Assembly (NCBI RefSeq): GCF_035920345.1
Contig: NZ_CP109149.1
Coordinates: 9,672,001 to 9,736,000 of the forward strand
From: Nocardia vinacea
Lineage (GTDB): Bacteria > Actinomycetota > Actinomycetes > Mycobacteriales > Mycobacteriaceae
Length of the DNA stretch: 64,000 nucleotides
Direction: 5' to 3'
Made by a program: the position numbers and the translations under genes. Shown here piece by piece: positions 8,585-16,744 of the stretch; position 1 is the stretch's first letter; every line of letters starts with the position of its first letter. The notes under the pieces were generated by a model. That model was not told where the DNA came from. It saw only the letters and a list, made by a program, of their open reading frames with translations, and did not search any database.

Positions 8585-8669
8585 GTGAGCGAGCGCAGCG
8601 AGTGAACAGTAAATACAGCCGAGTCGCGCGGTCATGCCGGAGCTGAGTGTTAGCGAGGCGCGGGCATGA
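8585..8669 (+). repeat. MIRU-like element, degenerate copy
   Basis: This copy begins GTGAGCGAGCGCAGCGAG and ends in ATGCCGGAGCTGAG...GGGCATGA. The 5' mini-ORF is closed early by TGA, but an internal ATG (8634) opens a frame whose TGA (8667-8669) overlaps the ATG of the next gene as ATGA. It is the same family as the copies at 35.0, 54.3 and 56.5 kb, here lying 5' of a gene not obviously in an operon. Confidence 0.7.
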
Positions 8670-9115
8670 CCGAGTCGGTGATCATGGATTGGGACCTGTT
8701 CGGGCGGGCGCTGGCGCAGTGCCTTTTCGAACTACCTTCCCGCGCAACGCTGATCATCGCCGCCCCCGGCAATCGATATGTCCAATTCGTGCAATACGAC
8801 ATCAAACTGACCGTCGAACTAGCGGGCAATTCCTATCTCGCGCAGCCCATCTCGCCGACCAGTGAACGTATGCTGCGCGATCTCGGCTGGCGCGAACCCG
8901 TCGCACGGCGCGAAATCGACAACTGGACCCGCACGCTGCTCTGGCCACTGTCTTTGGACACACTGCGCGGGCTCGCACGCTCGGTCGCCGTCGGCCTGCA
9001 CGACGCACTCGGCGTCGGCGCGCCCGCTGAGCTGCGCGCCATGGGGTGGACCGAGACCTCGGGTGATCTGGATCTCACCGCATTGGGCGAGATCGCGCGT
9101 CGTGGCGTGAACTGA
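8666..9115 (+). CDS. TY-Chap-like domain protein
   Basis: A 149-residue soluble protein resembling actinobacterial TY-Chap (type III chaperone/YbjN-like) proteins: a first half LIIAAPGNRYVQFVQYD...ELAGN, the motif ERMLRDLGWREP, and a C-terminal helix set ending in a LRAMGWTE segment. These are thought to be chaperone-like, but no partner is known. The ATG overlaps the stop of the mini-ORF in the MIRU-like element just upstream, so its translation may be coupled to that element. The family call is from memory of the pattern. Confidence 0.6.
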   Translation: MTESVIMDWDLFGRALAQCLFELPSRATLIIAAPGNRYVQFVQYDIKLTVELAGNSYLAQPISPTSERMLRDLGWREPVARREIDNWTRTLLWPLSLDTLRGLARSVAVGLHDALGVGAPAELRAMGWTETSGDLDLTALGEIARRGVN

Positions 9116-9157
9116 CGCGGTGGGGGCACCCACCCGACGTGCCACTATTCTGTGAAT

Positions 9158-9901
9158 ATGGCAGTAGGCAAGGGCGGCACGCCGTCGAAGGAAGCGAAGG
9201 CCGCGGCGAAGGCGGCCCGCAAGCAGCAGTCGAAAGAACGCCGCCAGCAGCTCTGGCAGGCGTTCCAGATGCAGCGCAAGGAAGACAAGCTGCTGCTGCC
9301 TTTGATGATCGGCGCCGTCGTCGGCATCACGGTCGTATTCCTGGTGGTCGGCCTCATCTTCGGGCTGCAGTGGTTCCTGCTGCCGCTCGGTCTGCTGCTG
9401 GGTGTGCTCGTCGCGTTCATCATCTTCGGTCGCCGGGTGCAGCGGAATGTCTACGCCAAGGCCGAGGGCCAGGCGGGTGCGGCGGCCTGGGTGCTGGACA
9501 ACCTGCAGGGCAAATGGCGGGTCAGCAATGGCGTCGCCGCGACCACCCAGCTGGATGCGGTGCATCGGGTGATCGGTCTGCCGGGCGTCATCCTGATCGG
9601 TGAGGGTTCCCCGCAGCGGCTGAAGTCGCTGATGGCACAGGAGAAGAAGCGCACCGCGCGACTCATCGGCGACACCCCGATCTACGACATCACCATCGGC
9701 AACGACGAGGGCCAGATCCCGCTGAAGGAGCTGCAGAAGCACCTCACCAAGCTGCCCCGAAATATCGACACCAAGCGCATGGACCTCATCGAGGGTCGCC
9801 TGGCCGCGCTGAGTTCGCGCAGCGGTCCCGCACTGCCCAAGGGCCCGATGCCCGCGGGCGCGAAGATGCGCGGGGTGCAGCGCACCATCCGTCGGCGCTG
9901 A
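9158..9901 (+). CDS. DUF4191 membrane protein (Rv2219-like)
   Basis: A 247-residue conserved actinobacterial membrane protein. A basic, Lys/Ala-rich N-terminus (residues 1-45) precedes two adjacent hydrophobic segments (~48-70 and ~73-95), followed by a ~150-residue cytosolic domain with conserved blocks RNVYAKAEGQAGAAAWVL, VIGLPGVILIGEG and KLPRNID. Two starts are possible (GTG 9152, ATG 9158); ATG gives MAVGKGG and is preferred. In mycobacteria it sits between lipA and glnA1; function is unknown. A perfect hairpin follows the stop. Confidence 0.85.
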   Translation: MAVGKGGTPSKEAKAAAKAARKQQSKERRQQLWQAFQMQRKEDKLLLPLMIGAVVGITVVFLVVGLIFGLQWFLLPLGLLLGVLVAFIIFGRRVQRNVYAKAEGQAGAAAWVLDNLQGKWRVSNGVAATTQLDAVHRVIGLPGVILIGEGSPQRLKSLMAQEKKRTARLIGDTPIYDITIGNDEGQIPLKELQKHLTKLPRNIDTKRMDLIEGRLAALSSRSGPALPKGPMPAGAKMRGVQRTIRRR

Positions 9902-9911
9902 TCCTGTTTTC

Positions 9912-9941
9912 GAGGCCCGCATCCCATGGGATGCGGGCCTC
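9912..9941. terminator. Rho-independent-type hairpin between convergent genes
   Basis: A perfect 15-bp-arm palindrome (GAGGCCCGCATCCCA and its complement) lies between the DUF4191 stop and the YrdB stop. It is symmetric and can serve both strands; a short T-run (GTTTCT) follows on the plus strand. Confidence 0.75.
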
Positions 9942-9948
9942 GGCGTTT

Positions 9949-10377
9949 CTAAGGAGTCGTTCCGGTTCGCCCGATGCCGAGCAACCAGGTGATCCGGTCG
10001 TAGCCGATGGCGTGATAGACGACGAGCACCGCGGTGAAGACGAGGGCCAAGCGCGGCAGCCCCGCGAGCCAGAATGCCGCCGCGCCACCGAACAGCACCA
10101 CGATCTCGACCAGCAGACGCACCCAGCCGTCCACCGCGACCGGGGCATTTCCGCTGCGGCTCGGATCGCCGGGCACCGCGAACGTCCCCCAAGCCGCGGC
10201 GGCGGCAAGCGGCAGCAGGACAACCAGCACATAGCGCCAGGGCGAATCGAACGCGCGCCAACCGCAGACCGCGAATGAGGAAATGGCGGCGAGTTCGAGG
10301 AACAGGCGGACCGCCAGCATGACCGGATTCAGAGACACCGCCGGAGCGTACTGTTCCGACGCCCCGCCCGGAGGCAC
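9949..10377 (-). CDS. YrdB/DUF2568 family membrane protein
   Basis: A 142-residue polytopic protein with four hydrophobic segments and the family pattern LRLFLEL...GWRAF near the start and WGTFAVPGDPSR in the middle, which identifies the YrdB (DUF2568) family of unknown function. It starts at GTG, its first base shared with the last base of the RDD gene's TAG, so the two are co-transcribed and probably coupled. Confidence 0.8.
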   Translation of the reverse strand: MPPGGASEQYAPAVSLNPVMLAVRLFLELAAISSFAVCGWRAFDSPWRYVLVVLLPLAAAAAWGTFAVPGDPSRSGNAPVAVDGWVRLLVEIVVLFGGAAAFWLAGLPRLALVFTAVLVVYHAIGYDRITWLLGIGRTGTTP

Positions 10378-10907
10378 TAGCGCGAACGTACGACCGCGGT
10401 GCCGGTGGCGCGGTCGTGCATGCCACGACCGTCGCCGTCGGTGAAGAGCGCCGGAACCACGAAGACCAGCAGCACCTGGCGGGCCAATGCGCGCACGAAT
10501 CCGACGGCCACCGGCGCATCGACACGGATGACGCGCAGGCGCAGGAAGTACTGCCCCGGCGTGTACCCGAACAACGACACCGCGACGACACCGATCACGA
10601 ACCAGACGAGCAGGTTGGGAGTCGTGAGCGCACTCACAATCGCCTCGAAGTTCGACGGGCGCGGCTTCCCTGCCGGTATATCCATCCCGGCGATGATCTT
10701 GTCCGGATTCGGCCGCACGATGATTGCGGTCACACCGAGCGAGATGAACCAGTCCACCACGAGTGCGACGATGCGCCGTAACATGCCGACCAGCGACCCG
10801 GCGCCCGAGCGCGGCAGACCCAGGTGCTGACCGGGGAACTCTGGGGTTGCCGGACCACCCGGATCCGCCGAGGGTCCGGAAAGCCAGGATCCGCTGATGC
10901 GTGCCAT
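10377..10907 (-). CDS. RDD family membrane protein (Rv2219A-like)
   Basis: A 176-residue membrane protein. After a ~40-residue Pro/Gly-rich cytosolic leader the RDD domain begins at GMLRRIVALVVDWFISLG (Arg then Asp in the first helix), then two further helices, with the conserved GYTPGQYFLRLRVIRVD segment and RALARQVLLVFVVPAL near the end. The family has no settled role. It is divergent from glnA and upstream of the YrdB gene. Confidence 0.85.
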   Translation of the reverse strand: MARISGSWLSGPSADPGGPATPEFPGQHLGLPRSGAGSLVGMLRRIVALVVDWFISLGVTAIIVRPNPDKIIAGMDIPAGKPRPSNFEAIVSALTTPNLLVWFVIGVVAVSLFGYTPGQYFLRLRVIRVDAPVAVGFVRALARQVLLVFVVPALFTDGDGRGMHDRATGTAVVRSR

Positions 10908-11046
10908 GACCCCCAGGATAGGCCTCTACGACCGGTCGTAGGACACCGCATCAACCCAAGTTGACCTCGGCGGGCGCTGGAAAGAATGGCAGGATTACCA
11001 TGCTGTTCGAGCCCAGGTGGCCTTCACCACCCGTCCAGCCGCACGT

Positions 11047-11084
11047 GTAACACTGGCGAAACATGGCCTTGATTGCTGGGAAAC
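11047..11084 (+). promoter_or_regulatory. GlnR-binding box of glnA
   Basis: Four 5-mers stand 11 bases apart: GTAAC (11047), GAAAC (11058), TTGAT (11069) and GAAAC (11080), with 6-base spacers. The known actinobacterial GlnR consensus is gTnAc-n6-GaAAc-n6-GtnAc-n6-GAAAc. Three of four half-sites match well; the third is weak. It lies 77 bases before the glnA start, where GlnR would activate under nitrogen limitation. No -10 element could be assigned with confidence in the rest of the 253-base gap. Confidence 0.8.
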
Positions 11085-11160
11085 ATCGCGTCCATAGCGT
11101 CTGGACGCGACGAACCCATGCAATCGACACTGGCTGGGAACCGATCCGTAAGGAGAACAA

Positions 11161-12597
11161 GTGACGTTCAGCACGGCCGACGAGGTCATCAAGCACATCA
11201 AAGAAGAGGAAGTCGAATACGTCGACATTCGCTTCAGTGATCTTCCCGGTGTGCAGCAGCACTTCTCGATCCCCGCGAAGGCTTTCACCGCTGACCTCGC
11301 TGAGGAAGGGCTAGCGTTCGACGGCTCCTCCGTCCGTGGCTTCCAGTCCATCGACGAGTCGGACATGCTGCTGCTCCCCGACTTCAGCACGGCTCGGCTG
11401 GACCCGTTCCGTCAGGCCAAGACGCTGAACCTCAACTTCTTCGTGCACGACCCGTTCACCCGGGAGGCCTACAGCCGCGACCCGCGTAACGTCGCGCGCA
11501 AGGCGGAGGAGTACCTGCGCTCGACCGGTATCGCCGACACCGCCTACTTCGGTGCCGAGGCCGAGTTCTACATCTTCGACTCCATCCGCTACGACTCGGG
11601 CATGAACGGCGCCTTCTACGAGATCGAGTCGATCTCGGGCTCCTGGAACACCGGTGCGGAGTTCAACCCGGACGGCACCCCCAACCGCGGCTACAAGGTC
11701 CGCAACAAGGGTGGTTACTTCCCGGTCGCGCCGTACGACCACTACGTCGACCTGCGCGACAAGATCTCGACCAACCTGCAGAACGCGGGCTTCGAGCTCG
11801 AGCGCGGCCACCACGAGGTCGGCACCGCCGGTCAGGCCGAGATCAACTACAAGTTCGGCACCCTGCTCGGCGCGGCCGACGACCTGCAGCTGTTCAAGTA
11901 CATCGTGAAGAACACCGCGTGGGCCGAGGGCAAGACCGTCACCTTCATGCCGAAGCCGCTCTTCGGTGACAACGGCTCGGGCATGCACGTGCACCAGTCG
12001 CTGTGGAAGGACGGCAAGCCGCTGTTCCACGACGAGGCCGGCTACGCGGGCCTGTCGGACCTGGCGCGCCACTACATCGGCGGCATCCTGCACCACGCCC
12101 CGTCGCTGCTTGCGTTCACCAACCCGACCGTGAACTCCTACCACCGCCTGGTCCCGGGCTACGAGGCCCCGATCAACCTGGTGTACTCGCAGCGCAACCG
12201 CTCCGCCGCGGTCCGCATCCCGGTCACCGGCAACAACCCGAAGGCCAAGCGCATCGAGTTCCGCGCGCCCGACTCCTCGGGTAACCCGTACCTGGCCTTC
12301 GCCGCCATGATGATGGCCGGCCTGGACGGCATCAAGAAGAAGATCGAGCCGAAGGCCCCGGTCGACAAGGACCTCTACGAGCTCCCGCCGGAGGAGGCCA
12401 AGGGCATCCCGCAGGCCCCCACCAGCCTGGCCTCGGTCATCGACCGCCTCGAGCAGGACCACGACTACCTGACCGAAGGCAACGTCTTCACCCCCGACCT
12501 CATCGAGACCTGGATCAGCCTCAAGCGCGAAAACGAAATCGCGCCGGTGAACCTGCGTCCGCACCCGTATGAGTTCGAGCTCTACTTCGACGTGTAA
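11161..12597 (+). CDS. glnA: Glutamine synthetase type I (GlnA1)
   Basis: A 478-residue cytosolic enzyme that makes glutamine from glutamate, ammonia and ATP. GTG start with GGAG upstream. Class signatures: FDGSSVRGF (~residues 54-62), the ATP/metal block with [23 protein letters not shown] and [14 protein letters not shown]. The adenylylation Tyr lies in DLYELPPEE at residue 406, the position known in M. tuberculosis GlnA1, marking the GlnE-regulated I-beta subtype. Codon use is strongly biased to C/G third positions, as expected for a highly expressed gene. Controlled by the GlnR box upstream. Confidence 0.97.
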   Translation: MTFSTADEVIKHIKEEEVEYVDIRFSDLPGVQQHFSIPAKAFTADLAEEGLAFDGSSVRGFQSIDESDMLLLPDFSTARLDPFRQAKTLNLNFFVHDPFTREAYSRDPRNVARKAEEYLRSTGIADTAYFGAEAEFYIFDSIRYDSGMNGAFYEIESISGSWNTGAEFNPDGTPNRGYKVRNKGGYFPVAPYDHYVDLRDKISTNLQNAGFELERGHHEVGTAGQAEINYKFGTLLGAADDLQLFKYIVKNTAWAEGKTVTFMPKPLFGDNGSGMHVHQSLWKDGKPLFHDEAGYAGLSDLARHYIGGILHHAPSLLAFTNPTVNSYHRLVPGYEAPINLVYSQRNRSAAVRIPVTGNNPKAKRIEFRAPDSSGNPYLAFAAMMMAGLDGIKKKIEPKAPVDKDLYELPPEEAKGIPQAPTSLASVIDRLEQDHDYLTEGNVFTPDLIETWISLKRENEIAPVNLRPHPYEFELYFDV

Positions 12598-12599
12598 GC

Positions 12600-13080
12600 C
12601 TGACCAGGGCGTTTACGCCTGATTCGGGCTGTCGGTACGCAACAGCAGAATTCGAGTCCACCCGTTCGGCGATTGCCTGGCGGGTGGACTCGTCTGTATC
12701 CGGCCACAGATGGCGTAGGTGTCGAGCGTGGTCTTCGCGTTGGCGTGCCGCATCCGCGCTTGCACGACTTTGATGTTCGTGCCGCTCGCGATGAGCATCG
12801 ACGCGAGGTAGTGACGCAGGTCTTGAAACGTGAATTCCTCTGCACGATGCCGTGCATGAATCGATATCTTCGTCTGGCCGTAGGCCGGACACTTCGGCGA
12901 CGCGCAGGCCGGAGAGCGCGCCAAGCAGGATCGCGATGCGCATGTGCGCAGGCATCGCGTCGTAGATGGCCCACATCGGCGACGTGGCCTCGGCGGGCGA
13001 TACTGCATGACGAAAGTGCCCGAGGACTCCACCGTATCGCTTTCCATGTTGGTGGCTGATGCCAATCCCTCGTTCACTTT
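12600..13080 (-). pseudogene. Tyrosine recombinase/integrase remnant, frameshifted
   Basis: Pieces of one integrase C-terminal catalytic domain appear in alternating minus-strand frames. First (~12990-12880) MRIAILLGALSGLRVAEVSGL, the box I Arg region; then, in another frame (~12850-12710), FTFQDLRHYLASMLIASG and MRHANAKTTLDTYA, box II and the nucleophile Tyr; then back to the first frame with HLWPDTDESTRQAIAERV. At least two frameshifts and an internal loss between box I and II are needed, and the usual His of the H-D-L-R-H motif is Gln. The N-terminal domain is absent. It directly follows glnA and is a decayed marker of a former integrated element. Confidence 0.8.
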
Positions 13081-13277
13081 CGCCGTTCCACGAAAACGTC
13101 AGCGTCTCGCGGATAACGAGAGCTGACACAGTGCCGGTAGATGTCGTAGACGGTCTTGACCGGAGGGAACTCCGAGGGCAGCATCGCCCACGCGATCCAC
13201 CAGTCGGGCACGACGAACACACGGCAATACGCGATGATGGCAAACGAACTCCCTGGTACAGCAATCGATCTCAGCAA
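13074..13277 (-). pseudogene. IS5-type transposase N-terminal fragment
   Basis: The reading frame contains WIAWAMLPSEFPPVKTVYDIYRH, which corresponds to the conserved 'gW..LP.dFPP..TVY.yfr.W' block near the N-terminus of IS5-family (DUF4096) transposases. The expected upstream helix is only loosely recognisable and no DDE domain follows; the sequence runs straight into the integrase remnant. It is a short scrap, not a functional transposase, and supports multiple insertions at this spot. Confidence 0.65.
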
Positions 13278-13349
13278 TCACTGCTCTACTAGGAGTTCAC
13301 TCAAATCTCGAGCGTCACACACCCGACACCGGAGTTTTCAGACGCTCAC

Positions 13350-13541
13350 TCAGATGCACCAGACGACACTGCCGAGGGGGATACACCACGTAGCTGATCC
13401 GAATGATCCGTCGATCGGAGCGGTGGAGGACGACGGAGGCGCCGCAGCAGTCGAATCGGCAGTGGCTGCGGGCGCCGCGAGGACGAGCAGGGGTGCGGCA
13501 AAAACAGTCGCGGCCAGGGTTTTGATGATCTTGCTAGACAT
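13350..13541 (-). CDS. Small secreted protein with C-terminal WCI motifs
   Basis: A 63-residue protein with strong export features: MSSKIIKT, a hydrophobic core (LAATVFAAPLLVLAAPA) and an ATAD signal-peptidase site near residue 29. The mature part is ~34 residues, Ala/Ser/Pro-rich, then GSFGSATWCIPLGSVVWCI, with two Cys each inside WCI, ready to form a disulfide. GGGAG stands 5 bases before the ATG. I know no named family; small secreted peptides of this size occur in Nocardia. It is the only apparently intact gene in the decayed segment between the integrase remnant and the phosphatase. Confidence 0.55.
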   Translation of the reverse strand: MSSKIIKTLAATVFAAPLLVLAAPAATADSTAAAPPSSSTAPIDGSFGSATWCIPLGSVVWCI

Positions 13542-13841
13542 TTTGCTCCCTTACAACGAGCTTCATAACGTCCGCGTAGTAGGCCGCGCTGCCGAGCTAC
13601 CGGACCGGGGCTGCGAGTGCATTACGTGCGAATCGACTTTGCGACACGCGATTCACTACTTGGTGGAGTACATGATGCGTCCCGATAGGAACGCGCATTC
13701 AGACTGGCCGACAGCTACAGCATCGACCGCGAACAAGACGTCATCTGGTACCGCAGAAGGCGTCAATAACAGCTTACCGCTGGCTACCAGACGAATCAGC
13801 CGGAGCAAGAACATTTAGAAGATATCTTTCCTGTTTAAGCG
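13542..13841. other. 300 bases without a recognisable gene
   Basis: Lower GC than the surroundings, several stop codons in all frames and no motif or hairpin that I recognise. It holds the promoter and ribosome-binding site of the small secreted protein (GGGAG at its left edge). Likely residue of the same decayed insertion. Confidence 0.5.
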
Positions 13842-14539
13842 CTTGTTCTGTGGGATGTGGACAACACGCTGATCGCTAACGGCGGAGTGTCGAAGGATGC
13901 CTATGCCGGTGCGTTCGAACTATTGACCGGAACGGGTGTCGAGCATCGGCCGCGAACGGTGGAAGTACCGACGCGCTGATCATGCGTGATCTGGCGGCAC
14001 GCCACGGCATCTCGCTGCCCGAGGATGTCGACCTCATCTTCCACGCATCGGAGCAGTCGCTGCTTGCGCGCAAGGCCGATCTCAGTGAGCGCGGTCATGT
14101 TCTGCCTGGTGCGCGGGAAGCATTGGACGCCCTCGCTCATGTGGATGGTTTGGTTCAGTCTGTGCTGACCGGCAACATTCGGCCCAACGGGTTCACGAAG
14201 CTCGACGCCTTCGGCTTGGCCGGTTCGCCTTTGGATTGGGACATCGGGGCATTTGGTTCAGATGATCACGTACGCGCTAACTTGGTCAGCGTTGCCCAAC
14301 GTCGCGCGGCTCGGAAGTACGGCGCGTCGTTTGCTCGCGAAAACACTGTGCTGATTGGTGATACGCCGAACGATGTACGCGCTGGTCTTGATGGCGGAGC
14401 CAAAGTTGTCGCTGTTGCTTCTGGCAGTGACAGTGCCGAGGTACTCGCCGACGCCGGGGCGGATGCGGTCCTTTCCAGCCTCGCCGATACGGCCGCGTTC
14501 CTGACGGCAATCAAGTCGTACGTCCCGCACACGTACTGA
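13842..14539 (+). pseudogene. HAD-family phosphatase, truncated and frameshifted
   Basis: The first part reads VLWDVDNTLIANGGVSKDAYAG, the HAD motif I (DxD), in frame with position 13842, and runs to a TGA near 13979. The rest, RDLAARHGISLPEDVDL, TGNIRPN (motif II), FGSDD and IGDTPNDVRAG (motif IV), continues to 14539 in a frame one base shifted, so a single base has been lost near 13950-13960. A TAA stands just before the first part, so the original start is gone too. An ATG at 13982 would give a protein lacking the catalytic Asp. In the intact family this is a phosphoglycolate-phosphatase-like hydrolase. Confidence 0.8.
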
Positions 14540-14927
14540 TTGACGAGCAGCTGATCGTCGTATCGGAAGATCGAGTTGTAGAGGAGTTTCGGCGACGCCG
14601 AACGTGCCCGGCTTTCACTGATGTGTCGGCTTTTCCGTCCGATGCGCGGCGGAGTTCGGTACGCCGCTCGATGAGTACCTGGCCGACTACGAGCGGCGCA
14701 ACGGTCCCATTCCCGTCGAGGAACGACGGATGGCGCGCGAGCAGTTCGATCGAGCGTTGGGGGAGGCTGCGACGTCGGAAAACCTCGGGTCGTAGCCCGT
14801 GGTTGCAATCAGTTGACCGCGCGGGCAATTTCGAGTAGGCATATACTGGTTCGGCACTGCCGCAACCGATCTCGGGTTTCGCTGGCGAGCTCGGCGCTTT
14901 GGCGCTGAAGTAACAGTCTGAATCCCA
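14540..14927 (+). other. Remnant coding region, no intact gene
   Basis: Between 14652 and 14795 the plus strand reads EFGTPLDEYLADYERRNGP, then PVEERRMAREQFDRALGEA and a TAG, a plausible helical C-terminus with no start codon in frame (TGA at 14619). A preceding stretch, IDEQLIVVSEDRVVEEF, is in another frame. I read this as a broken small gene of unknown function. The remaining bases to the phosphatase show nothing. Confidence 0.4.
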
Positions 14928-15023
14928 TTGAGCGGCACGGGAATACCGGTGAGTGGGGCAACCGCGGCGGGATCAGTGGGAAGTGACGCACGAGGGGTGA
15001 GGTGGGTTCTACTGTCCCGCGCC

Positions 15024-15914
15024 ATGAGGATTTCACTTGTTTCACTTATAGGTGCCGCTGCGGCGGCGTTGGCGTTGACTGCGACGGGGGTGCAGCCTTC
15101 GGCGATGGCTGAGCCGAGTGTTGCGGCGGTCGGCGGGAAGATTGATTTGCAGGGGGCGGTCAATGTTCGGGATATCGGGGGGTATCGGACGTATGACGGG
15201 GCGAAGGTCAAGGCGGGGAAGGCTATTCGGGCGGATTCGCTGGAGAAGCTGACCGACTCCGATGTGCAGAAGCTCGGAACCCTGAACCTCAAAGCCGTGA
15301 TCGATCTGCGAACGCCCGCGGAGGTGCAGTTCGCCGGTGCCGACAAGGTGCCTGTGGGGGTGCAGAAGGTGGCGCGGCCGATCGATGACACCGGGTTGTT
15401 CCAGCAGATGTTGGCGGCCATTCAGTCCCGGGACCCGCAGAAGCAGGAGGAACTGCTCGGGAACGGGAAGGCCGAGGAGATCATGGCGAATGTGTATCGG
15501 AGCTTCTTCACCGATGATTCGCGGGCGAAGTTCGGGCAGACGATTCGGGATCTCGCGGCGACCGACAGGGCGACGTTGTACCACTGCACGTCGGGTAAGG
15601 ATCGCACCGGTTGGCTGACGTATGTGGTGTTGCGGGCCGTCGGAGTGCCGGAACAGACTGCGCGGCAGGATTATCTGCTGTCGAATCAATATCGGGCCGC
15701 GGCGGATGCCAAGTTGCGCGAGCAGGTGAAGCAAGCGGGGCTGATGCAGAATCCTGATCTGCTCATTCCGTTGCAAGAAGTTCGTGAAGAGTACTTGGAT
15801 ACCGCGATCGCCGCGATGGAACAGGCCTATGGCGATTTCGGGAAGTTCCTGACGCAGGGCTTGGGCCTCGACGGCGGCACCCTCGTACAACTTCGGAAGA
15901 ACCTGGTGAGCTAG
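15024..15914 (+). CDS. Secreted tyrosine/serine protein phosphatase (PtpB-like)
   Basis: A 296-residue exported phosphatase. The ATG at 15024 opens on a clear signal peptide (MRISLVSLIG, Ala/Leu core, cut after SAMA); an upstream in-frame TTG would hide it. Motifs of the Y_phosphatase3 family are NVRDIGGYRT, LRTPAE and the P-loop HCTSGKDRTG, with the general acid region YRSFF upstream. M. tuberculosis PtpB, a secreted triple-specificity phosphatase, has the same HCxxGKDR loop. Signal-peptide presence differs from PtpB. The codon use is more relaxed than in core genes, fitting its place in the accessory island. Confidence 0.9.
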   Translation: MRISLVSLIGAAAAALALTATGVQPSAMAEPSVAAVGGKIDLQGAVNVRDIGGYRTYDGAKVKAGKAIRADSLEKLTDSDVQKLGTLNLKAVIDLRTPAEVQFAGADKVPVGVQKVARPIDDTGLFQQMLAAIQSRDPQKQEELLGNGKAEEIMANVYRSFFTDDSRAKFGQTIRDLAATDRATLYHCTSGKDRTGWLTYVVLRAVGVPEQTARQDYLLSNQYRAAADAKLREQVKQAGLMQNPDLLIPLQEVREEYLDTAIAAMEQAYGDFGKFLTQGLGLDGGTLVQLRKNLVS

Positions 15915-15919
15915 CGAGA

Positions 15920-15962
15920 ACGGTTCGGGCCCATCCCCTTCCGAGGGCTGGGCCCGAACCGT
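15920..15962 (+). terminator. Terminator of the phosphatase gene
   Basis: Perfect 14-bp stem, ACGGTTCGGGCCCA against TGGGCCCGAACCGT, with a 15-base loop, starting 6 bases after the stop codon. Confidence 0.8.
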
Positions 15963-16158
15963 GTTCGGCTCAGCGGAACCCTCCTCCGCCAGTCGACAAG
16001 TCGGCCCATATTGCCGGACACCGACCCGCGGTACATCAGAAAGTCAACTTTGTCTGAATCGCTCGGAAGGGTGTCATGAGACGAGCGACGGAGTACACCC
16101 TGCGGAGGACACGCGAGCCGTCACACAACCGATCAACGCTCGGTGTGGCAGCCGAAAT

Positions 16159-16710
16159 TCAGATCGGGAGCACCATTTCCACCAGGTCCCATAGTGACAC
16201 GCCGCCGGTGCCGAATGCCGTGACCAAGGTGTATGCGACAAGCGCGTCCTCCAGGGTGGGCTGGCGAACAGTTGCATCGGGGCCGCGTGAGGTGAATGGC
16301 AATGCCCAGACGACCTCGATCTGGTGCGTCCCCGTCAACATGAATTCGCCCAGTACATGATCGCCCTGGTGTTTTTGCCCAAGCATCAATGTGCTGGAGT
16401 GCAGATTCGTCGGCATCAGCCGCAATATTTTGCCATCGACCTCGGCGACCGCGCGATAGGTCCACCGATAGTAGAAATGCCCGCGCCCGACCGTCAACCT
16501 GATGGGGCGATCATTGATCGATGCCCGCAGCCGCTTGGTATTTCGCGTACCGATGGGCACGCGCTGACGAGTGCGCGGACCGATGCGCTCGATGGTCACC
16601 ACGGTGCCATCGTCGAATACCGGTGTGGTGACTACTCTTTCGTCGGCCCGCGTGATCACGATCTTGCCGAAATGCTCGGTGTCGACAACGAAACGCTCTG
16701 GACTGCTCAC
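16159..16710 (-). CDS. Uncharacterised conserved protein
   Basis: A 183-residue soluble protein with no family that I recognise. It is mostly beta-rich: alternating strands such as FGKIVITRADERVV, HFYYRWTYRAVAEVDGKIL and HQIEVVWALPF, ending in a hydrophobic DALVAYTLVTAFGTGGVSLWD segment that might be amphipathic or membrane-associated. GTG start with AAGGAG 5 bases upstream. It lies downstream of fusA2 on the same strand with a 34-base gap, so it is probably co-transcribed from the intervening space or read through. Confidence 0.65.
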   Translation of the reverse strand: MSSPERFVVDTEHFGKIVITRADERVVTTPVFDDGTVVTIERIGPRTRQRVPIGTRNTKRLRASINDRPIRLTVGRGHFYYRWTYRAVAEVDGKILRLMPTNLHSSTLMLGQKHQGDHVLGEFMLTGTHQIEVVWALPFTSRGPDATVRQPTLEDALVAYTLVTAFGTGGVSLWDLVEMVLPI

Positions 16711-16744
16711 CCGGCTCCTTCGACGCTAGCGAAACATCTGGGTA

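Noticed and set aside
11311..12564. Long minus-strand frame inside glnA
   Set aside because: Repetitive Val/Arg/Gly composition, no domains; explained by glnA's biased third positions.
13156..13818. 220-codon plus-strand frame
   Set aside because: Antiparallel to the small secreted protein gene and transposase scrap; no ribosome-binding site or domain.
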